A DNA stretch of 64,000 nt from Cryptomeria japonica (Eukaryota > Streptophyta > Pinopsida > Cupressales > Cupressaceae): the NCBI RefSeq assembly GCF_030272615.1, contig NC_081406.1, positions 190,707,891-190,771,890 of the forward strand. Direction: 5' to 3'. Both the position numbers and the translations under genes were made by a program. Within the stretch, counting starts at the first letter, position 1. Each line of letters starts with the position of its first letter. The notes under the pieces are model-generated. The model worked only from the letters and a program-made list of their open reading frames with translations. It was not told the origin of the DNA and made no database searches. Shown one piece after another: positions 21,977 to 35,286 of the stretch.

Positions 21977-24079
21977 CACACATCTCAGAAATCTAATCTT
22001 TTTTGCAAGTTTTCATGATTTTTAGTTACAGGTTGTGGATCAGTGTGGGTGTCTGTACAATAGTGTGTGTGTGTTGCAACTTTAGTGCGTGTGCTTATAC
22101 ATTGACGCGAGCATTTGAATTTTGAATTTGTCTAACATGCCCTTTTGCAGGGCTGTCAATCAGCGTGATCAACACGGTTTCAGTGCGTCTATGACCTTAA
22201 ATTTACCTTGCTTGATAGATTAGATTTCAATTTAATTTTTGTTCTTAATTAGTTGAAAAACAATGAAAAATAAAAAATTAGTTAAATTAAAGAAAAGAAA
22301 AGTTTTAATTCATTTTTTTTAGTTTAAAATTTGAATTTTCGGGCTAACTGTGCATCAACGCGTGTGCAGGCGAATCAAGGCTTGCGCTCTAGTTCCAATG
22401 CGTCCATTGGACCCTATTAGCTCACTCCCTCACATATGTAAAATTTCAAATTTTTGGTTTTCCCACTAAATGTTACTATGTTTTCCTTTAACGCGTATGC
22501 ACGTGCATCAAGACATAGGCTTCTTCATCAATGTGTTCGGTCAGGTATAACTGTGATTAAAAATTTTGAATAGTAAATTCTGTGTGTTCCCTCTTTCTAG
22601 TTTTCTAGGCAAAGGACTTACTTCAACATGTGTGCAGGCAAATCAACACCTTTGCAGGTGCTGCAACACATCTGCCTATGGAACAATGCCTCCGCTGTAT
22701 CCTTAGGGATTTTTGTTGCTGATCAAATTCTGAGTTTTGTAGGTTTGCATCATTTGTCCAAGATCAAAAGCTAAGACTACTAACTCATTTTTCTACAACA
22801 TGTTTGACGAAGACATGTTTTTTCCACTAGTTTAGGTGTTTTCATGCATTTCTAGATTAGCAAACACTTACTTTTGGGCTTAAAACTTTACAAGTGTTTG
22901 TCTCTTTTATAATAGTTGCACATTTTGATTTTCTAAAGGTTAAAGAACACCATGTCCCAAGTGCCTTATTTTATTTTGATTGCATTCTTTTACCTTTAAA
23001 TGGTCTACCTTCCCGATTTGCTTGGCACCTTGCACAGACATTGGTGAGAGGGAAATGACCCAAGTGGTAACAAGCTAAAGCCAAGCTCTTTTGAACCACT
23101 ATAAATAAATGTGTTTGTGACAAAAGTTGCAAACAACGAGTGTTGATTATTTCATACTGACACTGTCTCCCCATAAACCCTATAGAGTGCAACCTCTATA
23201 GGCTGGGAGCCTTCTATAACTATGGAGCGTAAAGTGTCGCATGTATGGCCACACAAACGGATGCCCTAACTAAGAACTCTTGTGTTTAGAAGCCAAAAAC
23301 CTTCTAATCATTGGTGCAAGAGGTCAGACCTCCAAAGCCACTCACATTTTTACATCTCTTAGTAGAGATATAAAGTTTGCCATGGGGAGTTTTTATTGGA
23401 ATTGATGCTTGGCTGCCCCGGAGGAGTTCCAAGGGTGGAGCCAATGGGGTCAAGCATCTAAGTATTCACTCTTAGTAAGCGTAGCTGGGAAACCAAGTGA
23501 GATCCATGACTATTGTCTTTTCCAACCTTAGGAAATGTTGTAAAGGTGAATGATTGTCTTTGAGTCACACTTGACCAATGTGTTTGTTATGTTTGATGTT
23601 TTCTTGCCAAGAGTAGATTGATAAATAAACCCTCGTACATTTTTCAACATTTGATAATCATTCTCAAGTCCAAAATTTCATACCTTACATAGTTAAAACT
23701 CCAAATCTAGTCCACCTCATTTCCACCTCATGTTCCATAAGCCTAAGTTGTACAAGCATCCCACAAAGTCTATCCACCATCCAATCAACAAGAAGAATCT
23801 CACTCAAGCCCAACTTATTAGACGTCATAAGTTTTGGTACACCAACCACAAACTCTTGTTCAAACATAGGACCTTCTTGCATCGATATCACAATTATATT
23901 CATGGTCATAGCAATGAGTTTGATGCTAGTGATGAACTAAGAGTTCGTGCCCTACACCAGGGATCAGTCTTGTCTTTCAATACCAACTATCATCAAAATC
24001 AGGGTGGTTGCATCCCTTCGTACAATTTGTCGTCCGAACCTATCACTTATTGAGTCATGTCTATCCTAAGGATAATCTA
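21977..24079 (+). other. 5' leader of the Tat-type gypsy element (first part)
   Basis: Non-coding sequence between the PBS and the Copia A insertion. It repeats words around AACGCGTGTGCAGGCGAATCAA at about 22360, 22500 and 22630, suggesting weak internal repeats. No conserved frame is seen. It resumes after Copia A at 31385. Confidence 0.55.
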
Positions 24080-24084
24080 GTCAT
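24080..24084. repeat. Left target-site duplication of Copia A (GTCAT)
   Basis: GTCAT immediately precedes the left LTR and is repeated exactly at 31380-31384 after the right LTR. Confidence 0.9.
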
Positions 24085-25523
24085 TGATGAATAATGATGA
24101 ACAATAAATACCCAATAGATATTGAGAGGGGGGGTTGAATCAGTATGGACAAAAAATTCTTAAACAATTTAAACTGCAAAGACTGCACTAACTGGCAAAC
24201 AGTATCACCGATCTAAATCAAGGCACTACCGGTAAAACATAGTATGACTGTAAAAGACATAAACCGGTTCATCTAGATCATCTTCAGACCTAACATCTCA
24301 TCTCAAGTTCACCCATATGTTTAAGCAAGTAATACATCAAAAATACAATAACCATTGGATCAGCTTGCATTACCGCTTAACAAAAAACACTAAAACATCA
24401 CATGAAAAAGCATCACACATAACATACTGATTTTTCATGTGGAAACCCAACTGGGAAAAACCATGATGGGGATGAATACCCACAAGTTGTTCTTGAACTC
24501 TTCTGAAGTTCGCTCTGTTAGGAGCCTAGTCCGGTTAAAGACTTTACAACTAGGAACCGATCCTGCTAGGCATCACTCGGTTAAGGGATGGCTAAATACC
24601 TGGTTAGAGGTTAAAACCTTGTTAAAGGTTACCTTGTAAGAGGATTTGAAAAACTCAATGATTTTGAGTCACCCTGTTAAAGGATTTACAAAAATCTAGT
24701 TAAAGCTACCCAGTAAAGGGATTTTCCAACTACTGAAATGGTTACAAGTCAATAGGTAATACATTGATTTGATAACAACACTTAATGCCAAGGTAGATCC
24801 TCTTCAGTTCTTTTACATTTGAAATCACACTCTACAAATCTCTACTCACTTCTTCAGTCTGGCAAGAATCAACTCACATGCATTCATTTGCCAACAACTC
24901 CAAATGAAAATCATCATCAACCTTATAAACAACAATTAGGTCGGTAGCCAAAACCTAAAACCCTAAGCATCTAGGTTAACAATATAGTCAGTCCAATCTC
25001 GTTCATTCAAACACATTACATAGAGTAAAACAATCTTGAACAAATCTCAAGATGTTCTCCATTGTTCGTTCTTCACCGCTTTTGGAAGCTGATAACCCAT
25101 CACGCGCTCTCCACCGTTTACTAATATTTTGCACATTCCCGAGGTAGATAGAATCAATCTTCTTCATGCAAGATCCTCAAGGAGATTCTTCACGTGCACA
25201 AGGTTGACGTGGTAGCACGATCTAATCTTCATTTCAATGCTAACTCATCATAGGATGTCATCGGTCGAATCACACAAACTTGGAATACATCAACCGGAAA
25301 CCCTGAAGCTGAGACTACCAACCGGTAGTCATATCAAATGAAACCCTGATACAAACTTTGCATAGACTGGTTCACACTCCAACATACCAGTTCATTTCAT
25401 ACCGTCATACCGGTTCAGTTACTAGTTTGCTTACTTCAACATACCGGTTCATACTTCAACATATTGATATCAATGACAACATATAATCTCATCATGTCAT
25501 CAAACTCTGCACATATGCCAACA
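24085..25523 (-). repeat. 3' LTR of Copia A
   Basis: On the plus strand it begins TGATGAATAATGATGAA and ends CATATGCCAACA, so the minus-strand LTR starts TGTTGGCATATG, like the TGTTGGCAAATG start of the non-autonomous element. It contains the C-tract hairpin near 24117-24148 (one stem pair changed) and a GGAAACCCAACTGGGAAAAACC block near 24440-24461 shared with other LTRs here. Confidence 0.9.
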
Positions 25524-25764
25524 ATCTCCCCCTTTGGAATTGATGGCAATACACAAAGATATCTCAACATCTTCTTCCATATTATATGTCTTCAATACAC
25601 AAAGATATCTCAACATCTTCTCCCCCTTTGACAACAATGCCAAAGTGGAGGCACAAACATCCATGTTCCATTATGTTGCTCCCCCTGAGGAGTAGCATCC
25701 TTCAACACATCAATCCTGAAAAGATTTGACAATACAATACCTGACTGATGTGGAGCACATACCT
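25524..25764 (-). promoter_or_regulatory. Polypurine modules and 3' untranslated part of Copia A
   Basis: Next to the LTR the plus strand reads ATCTCCCCCTTTGGAATTGATGG (minus: CCATCAATTCCAAAGGGGGAGAT), the primer tract. A second module, CTCCCCCTTTGACAACAATG, lies at 25620-25639. Both are G-rich purine runs on the coding strand. Confidence 0.75.
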
Positions 25765-28700
25765 TTAGTTCACCTCTTGAAGGGGTAGCACCCCTAACTC
25801 ACCTCTTAAATAGGTAAATGTAGCCTTCGGTAGAGGCTTGGTGAAAATATCTGCTAACTGCTCCTTATTGGAAACATGTTCCAATCCAACCTTTTTGTTC
25901 TAAACTTTCTCCCTCAAGAAATGATACTTGAGCTCGAAGTGCTTGGTTCTAGCATGCAATACCAGATTCTTGAAAATATTAATTGCACCTGTGTTGTCAC
26001 AAAATATACTTACCGGTTCAAATACAGGGACTTTGAAACCACTTAATACATGCTTCATCCAAATTGTCTGAGTGCAGTTCATAAATGTTGCTACATATTC
26101 TGCTTCTACTATGGACTGAGAGATACAACTCTGCTTCTTACTCATCCATAAGACTAGTCTACCACCAAGAAATAATGCACCACCGGTTGTGCTCTTCCAG
26201 TCGTCCACATTACCAACCCAATTAGCATCGGTAAATACTTTAAGATTGAAATCATTATTGTATGGATACCACAATCCATAATCTATAGTTCCCTTCAGAT
26301 ATCTAAGAATCCTCTTGACTACTACCAAGTGGGATTCTCTTGGACTTTTCTGAAAATGTACAACAATGCCCACTGCATGTGCTATGTCCAGTCTCCTATG
26401 TACTACATAGTGCAACTTACCAGTCATTGACCGGTATTCCTTCTCATTCACCAATGTTGAGTCATCTTCTTTTGATAATTTACAACTGGTCATCATAGGT
26501 GTACCAGCCGGTTTGTTGTCTTCCATGCCAAAGGTCTTCAACACCTCTTTGACATACTTGGACTGAGTGATAAAGATACCATCTTTCATTTGTTGAATCT
26601 ATAGTCCAATGAAGAACTTAATCTCTCTGATTAGTGACATCTCAAATTCCTTCTTCATCTCATCTACAAATGCATGGCTCATCTTGTCATTTCCACCAAA
26701 AATTATGTCATCAACAAACACTTCACAAATCAGAATCTGATCTCCTTCTGACTTTAGATAGATATTGTTGTCTTCACTTGTTCTTTTAAATCCAATCTTC
26801 ACAAGATGGGAGTGTAAACGTTCATACCATGCTCTAGGTGCTTGCTTCAATCCATACAAGGCTTTATGTAGCCTACATACCATATCACTATCTTCTGATA
26901 GGGGAAACCCATCTGGTTGCTCTATATACACTTCCTCTTCAAGTATTCCATTCAAGAATGCTGATTTTACATCCATCTGATACACTTTGAATCCCTTGAA
27001 GGCTACATATGCAAGAAGCATTCAAACTCCTTCCAATCTAGCTACTGGAGAAAAGGTTTCTCCATAGTCTTCTCCTTCTTCTTGAGCATACCCCTTACAT
27101 ACCAATCTTGCTTTGTTTCTTACCACTGTGCCATCTTCATTCAACTTGTTTCTAAAAACCCATTTGGTGCCAATAACATTTTTGTGCTCAGGTCTGGGTA
27201 CCAAAGACCATGTACCATTCTTTTCTATCTGGTCAAGTTTCTCTTCCATAGCCTTAATCCAGTCTTCATCTTTGTGTGCCTCTTTAAATGTTTTGAGCTC
27301 AAATTAAGAAATCATGCAAGAATTTTCTCTGACCTTTCTTCTTGTAAGAATTCTTGCATCCTTATCTCCTATGATATGCTTTGGATCATGATGCATCTTT
27401 ACATACCTAGGAATGATCTTGGCTGATTCCTCTTGCTTTTCCTCTTCATTCTCATCTTCATCTTCATCTACATCAACATCTACAGGTGTAGGAGCACTAT
27501 TACTTGTACTTGGTTATTTTGCAACCGTTTCCCAGAAGGTTACATCCAGTTCATCTACCGCTCACTCACTACCAGTTTCCTCAGGTTTCTCAGCGGTCTC
27601 ATCAATTTTAACATTGATACTTTCAACAATTCTCTGAGTCCTATTGTTAAAACACTTGAGAGCTTTTCTCTTGGTGGAATACCCTAGGAATATTCCTTCA
27701 TCACATTTAGCATCAAGCTTTCTTTGGTGTTCACTTCTCTTAATATAACACTTTCTACCAAACAATCTGAAGTAGCTTACTACTGGAGTCTTACCAGTCC
27801 AATACTCATAAGGAGTTTTATCCTTACATTTCTTGATGATTACCTGGTTCATAGTGTAGACTGTAGTGCTCACTGCTTCTCTCCAAAAAGTGTGAGCAAC
27901 CTTCCCTTGAATCAACATTGTTCTGGCTACTTCAACTACAGTCTAGTTGTTCCTTTCAACTAGGCCATTCTGCTGTGGAGTCCAGAAGGTAGACAGTTGC
28001 CTCTTGATGTCGTTCTCTTCATAGTACTTACTAAACTCACTAGAAGTGAACTCACCTCCTTGGTTAGTTTTAAGGCATTTAATCCTCTTACCACTTTCGT
28101 TTTCAACTAGTGCTCTGAAGGCTTTAAACTTTCCAAAAGCTTCAGACTTCCCTTTCAAGAATGTGACCCACATCATTCTAGAGAAATCATCAGTAAGAAT
28201 CATAAAGTACCTATTTCCCTGAACACTCCTAGTTTTCATAGGACCACACAAATCAGTATGTACAAGATCAAGTAAATTATCTGTTGTGAAAGATTTACCT
28301 TTGAAGGTTGAGGAAGACATTTTCCCTAGTTGACATTCTCTGCACAAAGAATTCTCCGGTTTGTTCAGCACAAGCAATCCTTTAACTGCCTTGATCTTAC
28401 TGGCCTTCACAATATTATCAAAATTTACATGGCGGAGTCTCCTATGCCATATCCAACTGTCATCAAACTTAGCCATTAGACATTGACTGATATTTGTATT
28501 TAACTTAAATAAGTTACCTTTGGTCTGCATACCAGTGGCCATCAGTTCACCACTCTTTCCTTTTATTTTGCATACTCCATCTTTGAATTCCAGAGTGAGC
28601 CCTTTATCATTCAGCTGGGCAACACTCAGAAGGTTATGCCTAAGACCTTCTACCCAATACACATTATCAGCACTGCTTTTTCCATTTAGAGAGATGGACC

Positions 28701-29862
28701 CTTTTCCTTTTACCATACATGGTGCATCATTACCAAATCGGACTACACCTCCATCGTACTCCTCCAGAGACAAAAACTTTCTCCGGTCACCAGTCATGTG
28801 GTGAGAACATCTAGTATCAATAATCCACTCATTAGAATTATCAAAGTGAGAGACAAGAGCCTTCTTGTTTGACACATCTTCCTTAACGACTACAAACACT
28901 ATGTCTTCGCTTTCTTCATCTTTTGATTCATCATCAGTGACACCTTCATTGACTGCAACAAGATAGTTTCTCCTATTTCCTCCTTTGAACTTTTTAAACT
29001 TCTCTGGTTTGTCCTTATCATCACTATTGTGACAGTTGACAGCAATGTGTTCTATCCTATTACAAGAAAAACATTTCAAAGGTAGCTTACCTCTATATTT
29101 TCCAGTTCCCTTAGGAAGTCTTTTGGCCAGAAGAGCTTCAAATTCCATCGGGATCTCCTCATCATCCATATCTCTGCTTTGTCTAGGTTCACAGTTGGTA
29201 CCAACCTCTTTTCCTTTTCTAGATAGTGTAGGAGATGCTCTAAAGGCTGATTCAATCTTCTGAACACTACCATCATAACTGTTTAGCTCATATGCGGTCA
29301 ACTTAACAATGATAGAATCAGGGGATACCTTTGTCTTGTCAATAGATCTCAACTCTTGAATAGTAGCAACCCTTATTGCATAGACCGGTAATAAGGATCT
29401 CAAAAATTTTCTAACAATGGTGGGATCATTTATTTTTTCTCCTACACTCTTGATGTCTCCTACAACAATTTTAATTCTTATCCCATATTGTTGAATGGTC
29501 TCTCCTTCAACCATCTGCATGTCTTCAAACTTTCCCCTAAGGCTCTCTTCTTTATCTTGCTTCATATGCTCATCACCACCATAGATAGTCTCTAGAGAAT
29601 CCCATACATCTTTGGGATTGTCTTTGTCTTGAACATCTATAAACTCAATATCAGATAGAGTGCTGATAAGAGCTTCCATGACTTGCCCATTCTCCTGAAT
29701 TTCTCTTCTTTGATCATCAGTGAGAGTACCAATAGGGACAACATAAGTATTCTCAACATAGTTCCAGTGTTGAGCACCCATGCTTTTAATGTAAATCTTC
29801 ATTCTTTCCTTCCATATCTTAAAGTTATCTCTATTGAACTTAGGACCTTCCCTCTTCATCAT
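25765..29862 (-). pseudogene. gag-pol: Copia A gag-pol polyprotein, single frame with nonsense mutations only
   Basis: The 1,366-codon frame runs from ATG at 29862 to a stop at 25765 with no net frameshift. It is interrupted by several in-frame stops (for example just below 27943, 27562, 27022, 26599 and 25900). Domains in order: UBN2-type Gag (about residues 1-250), zinc knuckle CFSCNRIEHIAVNC (near 29040), protease, HHCC plus integrase core, RT with [11 protein letters not shown], and RNase H with FTDANWVGNVDDWKSTTGG. The tail resembles the normal copia C-terminus. Defects: the protease active site DSG/DTG reads DTR (WIIDTRCSHHM), and the second integrase Asp reads Asn (KTNQGGEF). It makes the machinery for copying and integrating the element, but this copy is dead. 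Confidence 0.92.
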
Positions 29863-29918
29863 TAGAATATGATCTTTTCCTCAAGCGGTTAAGCTTATAG
29901 AACAAAGGACCTGGAGGA

Positions 29919-29933
29919 CGCTCTGATACCAAT
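29919..29933 (-). other. Primer-binding site of Copia A
   Basis: The plus strand reads GCTCTGATACCAATT, the reverse complement of (AA)TTGGTATCAGAGC, which pairs with the 3' end of initiator Met tRNA. It sits between gag and the 5' LTR edge. Confidence 0.9.
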
Positions 29934-31379
29934 TGATTAATAATGATGAATAGTAAATAACCAATAGATACTGAGAGGGGGGGGGGTGAATCAGTATGGA
30001 CAAAAACTTCTTAAACAATTTAAACTGCAAAGACTGCACTAACTGGCAATATCACCGATCTAAATCAAGGCACTACCGGTAAAACATAGTATGACTGTAA
30101 AAGACATAAACCAATTCATCTAGATCATCTTCAGACCTAACATCTCATCTCAACTTCACCCATATTCTTAAGCAAGTAATACATCAGAAATACAATAACC
30201 ATTGGATCAGCTTGCATTACTGCTTAACAAAAAACACTAAAACATCACATGAAAAAGTATCACACATAACACACTGATTTTTCACATGGAAACCCATCTG
30301 GGAAAAACCATGGTGGGGATGAATACCCACAAGTTTTTCTTTAACTCTTCTGAAGTTCACTCTGTTAGGAGCCTAGTCCGGTTAAAGACTTTACAACAGG
30401 TTCTGCTAGGAACCGATCCTACTAGGGATCACCCAGTTAAGGGATGGCTAAATACCCGGTTAGAGGTTCAAATCTTGTTAAAGGTTACCTTGTAAGAGGA
30501 TTTGAAAAAATCAATGATTTTGAGTCACCCTATTAAAGGATTTACAAAAATCCTGTTAAAGCTACCTGGTAAAGGGATTTTCCAACTGCTGAAATGGTTA
30601 GAAGTCAACAGGTAATACACTGATCTGATAACAACACTTAATGCCAAGGCAGATCCGCTTCAGTTCCTTTACATCTGCAATCACACTCTGCAAATCTCTA
30701 CTCACTTCTTTGGTCTAGCAAGAATCACCTCACATACATTCATTTGCCAACAACTTTAAATGAAAATCATCATCGACCTTATAGACAATAATTAGGTCGG
30801 TAGCCAAAACCTAAAACCCTAAGCATCTAGGTTAACAATACAGTCGGTCCAATCTTGACTGTTCAAACACATTACAAAGAGTAAAACAATCTTGAACAAA
30901 TCTCAAGACGTTCTCCATTGTTTGTTCTTCACTTCTTTTGGAAGTTGATAACCCATCACGTGCTCTCCACCATTTACTAATATTTTGCACATTCCTGAGG
31001 TAGATAGAATCAATCTTCTTCATGCAAGATCCTCAACGAGATTCTTCACACGCATAAGGCTGACATGGTAGCATGATCTAATCTTCATTTCAATGCTAAC
31101 TCATCACAGGATGTTTTCGGTCGAATCACATAGACTTGGAATACATCAACCGGAAACCCTGAAGCTGAGACTACCAACCGGTAGTCATATCAAATGAAAC
31201 CCTGATACAAACTTTGCATATATCAGTTCACACTCCAACATACCAATTCATTTCATACCATCATACTAGTTCACTTACCAGTTTGCTTACTTCAATATAT
31301 GAGTTCATACTTCAGCATATTGACATCAATGACAACATACAATCTCATCATGTCATCAAACTCTGCACATATGCCAACA
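29934..31379 (-). repeat. 5' LTR of Copia A
   Basis: It begins TGATTAATAATG on the plus strand and ends GCCAACA, collinear with 24085-25523. Hairpin arms ATACTGA (29968-29974) and TCAGTAT (29991-29997) enclose a G-run (C-run on the element strand). Confidence 0.92.
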
Positions 31380-31384
31380 GTCAT
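31380..31384. repeat. Right target-site duplication of Copia A (GTCAT)
   Basis: An exact match to 24080-24084. Confidence 0.9.
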
Positions 31385-32000
31385 CGATTTATTCTAGTCA
31401 TCACTATCATCCTTTTTTGATCTTTCATCATCAACATTTTCCAAGGACTGAGCACATCAATCAACCTCATAATTAAACCTTAATCAAATCAATCCTCAAT
31501 CAATCAAATCAATCCATAATCAATCATCCTTCAATCAATCATCCAAATCAAATCAACCTCACTCTAAGGTTTTATAGGTTGTAAAGTTTTATTTAGACCT
31601 CATCTTAAATCAATTAATCATTTGGATTTTGTGCTTGGAAAGAATCTCCCCCAAGTGCCTTTGCCTCATCTTTTGGGTTGATCAAGACCCCAATCCCATG
31701 TCTTTATTTTTCTTGGGATCATTAGTCAATCCTTAGTAGAAAGAGACTTTGATCATTATCCTAAGGTCTAAATTTCACCCAACTTGGTTGTCACCTTGTT
31801 TGTGTTTTTCATCAATATCCCCCACTTAAAATCCTCATCCAAGGACTAAAGTGCAATATTGATCAAATTTTGTCCTAATCTAGGGACCCCATCAATCATT
31901 CAATCCAACTTCTACAAGATCAAATCAAAATCCCAAAATTTTCACTAAGTCTTTTCATCAAGTTTTTCTTCCAATTAATCTTCCCTAAGATTATTCTTGT
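31385..32000 (+). other. 5' leader of the Tat-type gypsy element (second part)
   Basis: Continuation of the leader after the Copia A insertion, up to the first gag ATG. It is rich in CAATCAATC words (31440-31560) and has no coding signal. Confidence 0.6.
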
Positions 32001-33946
32001 ATGGTCACACCTCGATCTCAAAAGAAGAAGATGTCTAAACAATAATATGGCATTTTGGACATTAGTATCCTATATCAAGACCCTACACAAGACCCAGTGC
32101 AAGGGAAAAATGTGCAACCCGACATTCAAGATCCACAACCACAAATGGACCCTAACATGGTTGATCAAGATGATCTCTCCCCAGAAGTGCGAACATTCCT
32201 AGAGTCCATTCATAGAATTAGGAAATGATGGAGAAATTCATTTTCCACAATCCTAGTGGTCTCTTAAAGACCCTGATTGAAAATGGTGCTTGTCTTCCCC
32301 TTGATTTCAATAGATCCATTCTTGATCAACAACCACAGGGAGAATTTTCTCCTACTCACATTATTGTGCTTATTATTCATCCTCAATCTATAACACTCAC
32401 AGTATCCATCTCTGTGGTTTCCATCTGACCTTCTTCCTTTTTGGCATCTATACCATTATCCAACCCGATCACGTCTATTCTCCAACATGCATCTATGCCA
32501 TCCTCTTCTACTTGCCTACATGTCTCTATTCCCCAATCTTCCATTCCTCCCAACAATACTGCTAATTTAATCAATACTTCTCTTCCTCACACCACCATAA
32601 TCTTTGGGTTGCAACCAATCGTCACCTCTCAAGTCCTCGTCACATTGGTCATCACGTCTCACATTCCCGCTTCTTCATCCTACCAATATATTAGTGGTGG
32701 TGGCATATCTTCCACGACTCACCAGATACCCGGGGAAAATATGGTCCATCATGTCCAAGACCCACAACATGATATAATCAAGGAAATTTAGGACATGAAA
32801 AACATCATAAAAAATATGAAGGAAGGGACTAACAAAAGAAAACCTTTTTCATTTGAGGAATTTTGTCCTTGTCCTTCTGATCCTTCAATATTGGTTGCAC
32901 CTTACCCACCAGGGTTTGAGATGCTTAAGTTCACAAAGTATGAGGGTCAAGCGGATTGCCAAGACCATGTCCATGAATTTCATATCCTATGCCAAGAAGT
33001 CTCCTATAGTGATTTATACCTTTGTAGACTCTTCCCTAAGAGTATCATGGGAGATGCTCTTGCATGATTCTTAGCCCTACCTAGAGGTTCTATCACCTCT
33101 TTTCCAGACTTAGTAGAAACATTAATGGCATACTTTGCTTACAATATCATCAATGATGCTCCCATGATGGACCTTTGTAACACAAAACAGAGGCCTAAAG
33201 AAACCTTTACCAACTTCTTGCAGAGGTGGAGACACCTTATCAAAAAGTTTCAGTGGGATATGCCAGAACAACACTAAATTAAATTATTTCATAAGGATTT
33301 TTCACCCAAACTATCAAAACCCTTGACATCTCAGTGTATAAAGTCTTTCCAAAAGTTGACTGATAAGGGCTTAGCTCTTGAATGTGTCTTGTTAGAGGAT
33401 GACACTCTAAAGCATTATCAAAAATCAAATAAAAATACTTCCTCTTATCACAATGACAAACCAAAATTTTGGTCTAAAAACAAGAACATAGTCAACGATG
33501 GTGTCATTGATGCAAAGCGGGTCCAAATCATGGCTGCTCCTCCAAAATATGCCACCGCTAATAGTCAATTAAATACTCAGCAAAACAATCAAAATCAATC
33601 TCAAAGGCCTCCCAACAATGTCTCAGTTCAGGGGCGACCACCCCAATCTAATAATCAGGCTCCAAGGGAGTATACTCCTCGTGTTGAGCCCATAGAGGTT
33701 GTGTTCCACAAGCTTGTCCAGGCTGACGTGGTTGTCTTTCTGATAACTCACCCATTTGATCTGAACCAACCCAAACCTAGGTGGTATAATGTGAATGAGT
33801 ACTGTGACTATCATTGCATCAATGGGCACAATACACAGGAGTGTATGAAACTAAAAAACTATATTCAAGACCTCAATGATAAGGGTGATATTGAGGTAAC
33901 AACAACAAAACCTGGTAACAATAACAATAAAATCAAGATGTACTAG
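32001..33946 (+). pseudogene. gag: Tat-type gypsy gag
   Basis: ATG at 32001 opens a short basic start (MVTPRSQKKKM), soon broken by stops and a frame change. The capsid is clear at 32870-33420: YPPGFEMLKFTKYEGQ, DHVHEFHILCQEVSYSDLYL, RLFPKSIMGDALA, SITSFPDLVETLMAYF and FLQRWRHLI, all typical of the plant retrotransposon gag family. The tail (33323-33946) is Gln/Asn/Pro-rich and ends with a CX2HX4HXXXC-like motif (CDYHCINGHNTQEC), a variant zinc knuckle. Internal stops at about 33066 and 33276 make it inactive. Confidence 0.9.
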
Positions 33947-34552
33947 GAACCCTTCCCAAAGCATGACAAAGGAAAGGCCTCATCATCTAATGTTGTGAAC
34001 TATGATTACACTAATTTTATATCCATCTTTGACTCCTTGGTGGGTTGTATAGAGCCTGCAAATAACCATGTCAACATCATCACTATCCAAGGAGCTAACC
34101 CTCCCTCTTCTCAAAACAAACCTAGGGTCACCATTCAAGGTAGTCCTGCCCCTCCACAACCTGCAAGAAAACTCAACCCTGCTAAAATAGTCATGCAAGG
34201 TGCCACACCTTCCACTTTCCATTCTCAAAATGACTGCAATGTAACCACCTGTCGTAGAAGAGTAATTGTCCAAGGAGCTCCTCCTCCATAGAATCCTCTC
34301 CCCATGTCATCCACTTGCTGATATGATCTCCTTGATCATCTTGGGAAGACTCCTGCATAGATTTCCATCCTAAAGCTCCTCAAGACCTGCCCCATCCACG
34401 AGGAGATTTTGGAACAAGCCCTCCTTGAATCACGTGTCCCTGACAACATCAATGTTGCCTAGTTCCAAGCCCTCATTGGAAACCTCGCTACCTAGCACCA
34501 CCTTGTTTTCACATCCAATGATGCTCCCTCTAATGATGATCATAATAAACCA
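33947..34552 (+). other. Tat-type gypsy gag-protease linker
   Basis: Still coding-like in short pieces: 33995-34291 carries repeated (T/V)IQG(A/S) words. There are stops in all frames. It connects Gag to the protease. Confidence 0.55.
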
Positions 34553-34930
34553 TTGCACATTGAAGATCTTATCCAGAAACACAAGGTTAAACACATCTTG
34601 ATAGACGGTGGATCTGAACTCAATATTTGTACATACAAATTAATAAAACAATTGGGACTCTCTAAGGACCTGGTTGATGCATTAGGTCGAATCACAATCA
34701 ATGTGTATGATGATGCAGAAAGTAATTCCAAAGGCATGATCAATTTTCCTCTTCAAGTGGGCCTTGTTACAATTGAAACCCCTTGCCAAGTCTTAGATAT
34801 TGATCTCCCTTATAATATCCTCCTTGGCCATCTGTGGATTCATTCCCTTCAAGCCATTCCCTCCACTTACCACCAATGCCTTACATTTCCCTTCAATGGT
34901 AGAGAGATCACTATCAGAGGTGATCCATAG
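34553..34930 (+). pseudogene. pro: Tat-type gypsy aspartic protease
   Basis: 125 residues with the active-site loop LIDGGSELNIC (Tat-type proteases often have D-G-G here) and, downstream, DLPYNILLGHLWI, the second conserved (I)LG motif of retropepsins. It would cut the polyprotein. The open part is uninterrupted, but the flanking regions are broken. Confidence 0.85.
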
Positions 34931-35286
34931 CCTTTTCAATATTACAAGCTCTTAGAGGGGAAACATCCATACCACTCCCCGTTAACAGATCCGCTCCACC
35001 TCCTCCATCTGATGCATCTAAAGTTGCCTCCACCTCATCTCAAACAAAACCTAAGGTGAAGATCATAGATGATGGTTGTGGAGAATACAAACTTGAGGAT
35101 GTCTTACTAATAGGCAATCTCCCGTTATCTCCTAAGTCATTTGGAAAGCCTAAAGAAATCCCAAAAACTAGAAGCCCACTATATAATACAAATACACCAC
35201 CTTCAAGAAATGGGGCCCACTTAATGAAGAGATTCACGAGGTAGATATCTCCTCATGGTTTTATCATGAAGAGGATGAAGAACCTA
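34931..35286 (+). other. Tat-type gypsy protease-RT linker, cut by Copia B
   Basis: Proline/serine-rich coding remnants (35056-35244 in one frame) follow the protease. The sequence stops at GAAGAACCTA, where the Copia B LTR begins, and the linker continues at 42184. Confidence 0.6.

Larger units (their letters stand above)
24085..31379 (-). mobile_element. Copia A: complete Ty1/copia retrotransposon
   Basis: A full-length 7,295-bp element on the minus strand with LTRs of 1,439 and 1,446 bp, a 5-bp TSD (GTCAT), a Met-tRNA PBS, polypurine tract, and one gag-pol frame. It interrupts the leader of the Tat-type gypsy. By eye the two LTRs show about 17 substitutions and one small indel in the first 410 aligned bases. 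Many differences are CG against TG or CA, as expected from decay of methylated cytosine. Confidence 0.93.

Noticed and set aside
27082-28804. Plus-strand frames across the Copia A pol
   Set aside because: They are antisense shadows of the minus-strand gag-pol, which carries all recognisable motifs.
29919-29933. tRNA-like words GCTCTGATACCA at several places
   Set aside because: They are primer-binding sites next to LTR edges, not tRNA genes; no cloverleaf can be drawn.
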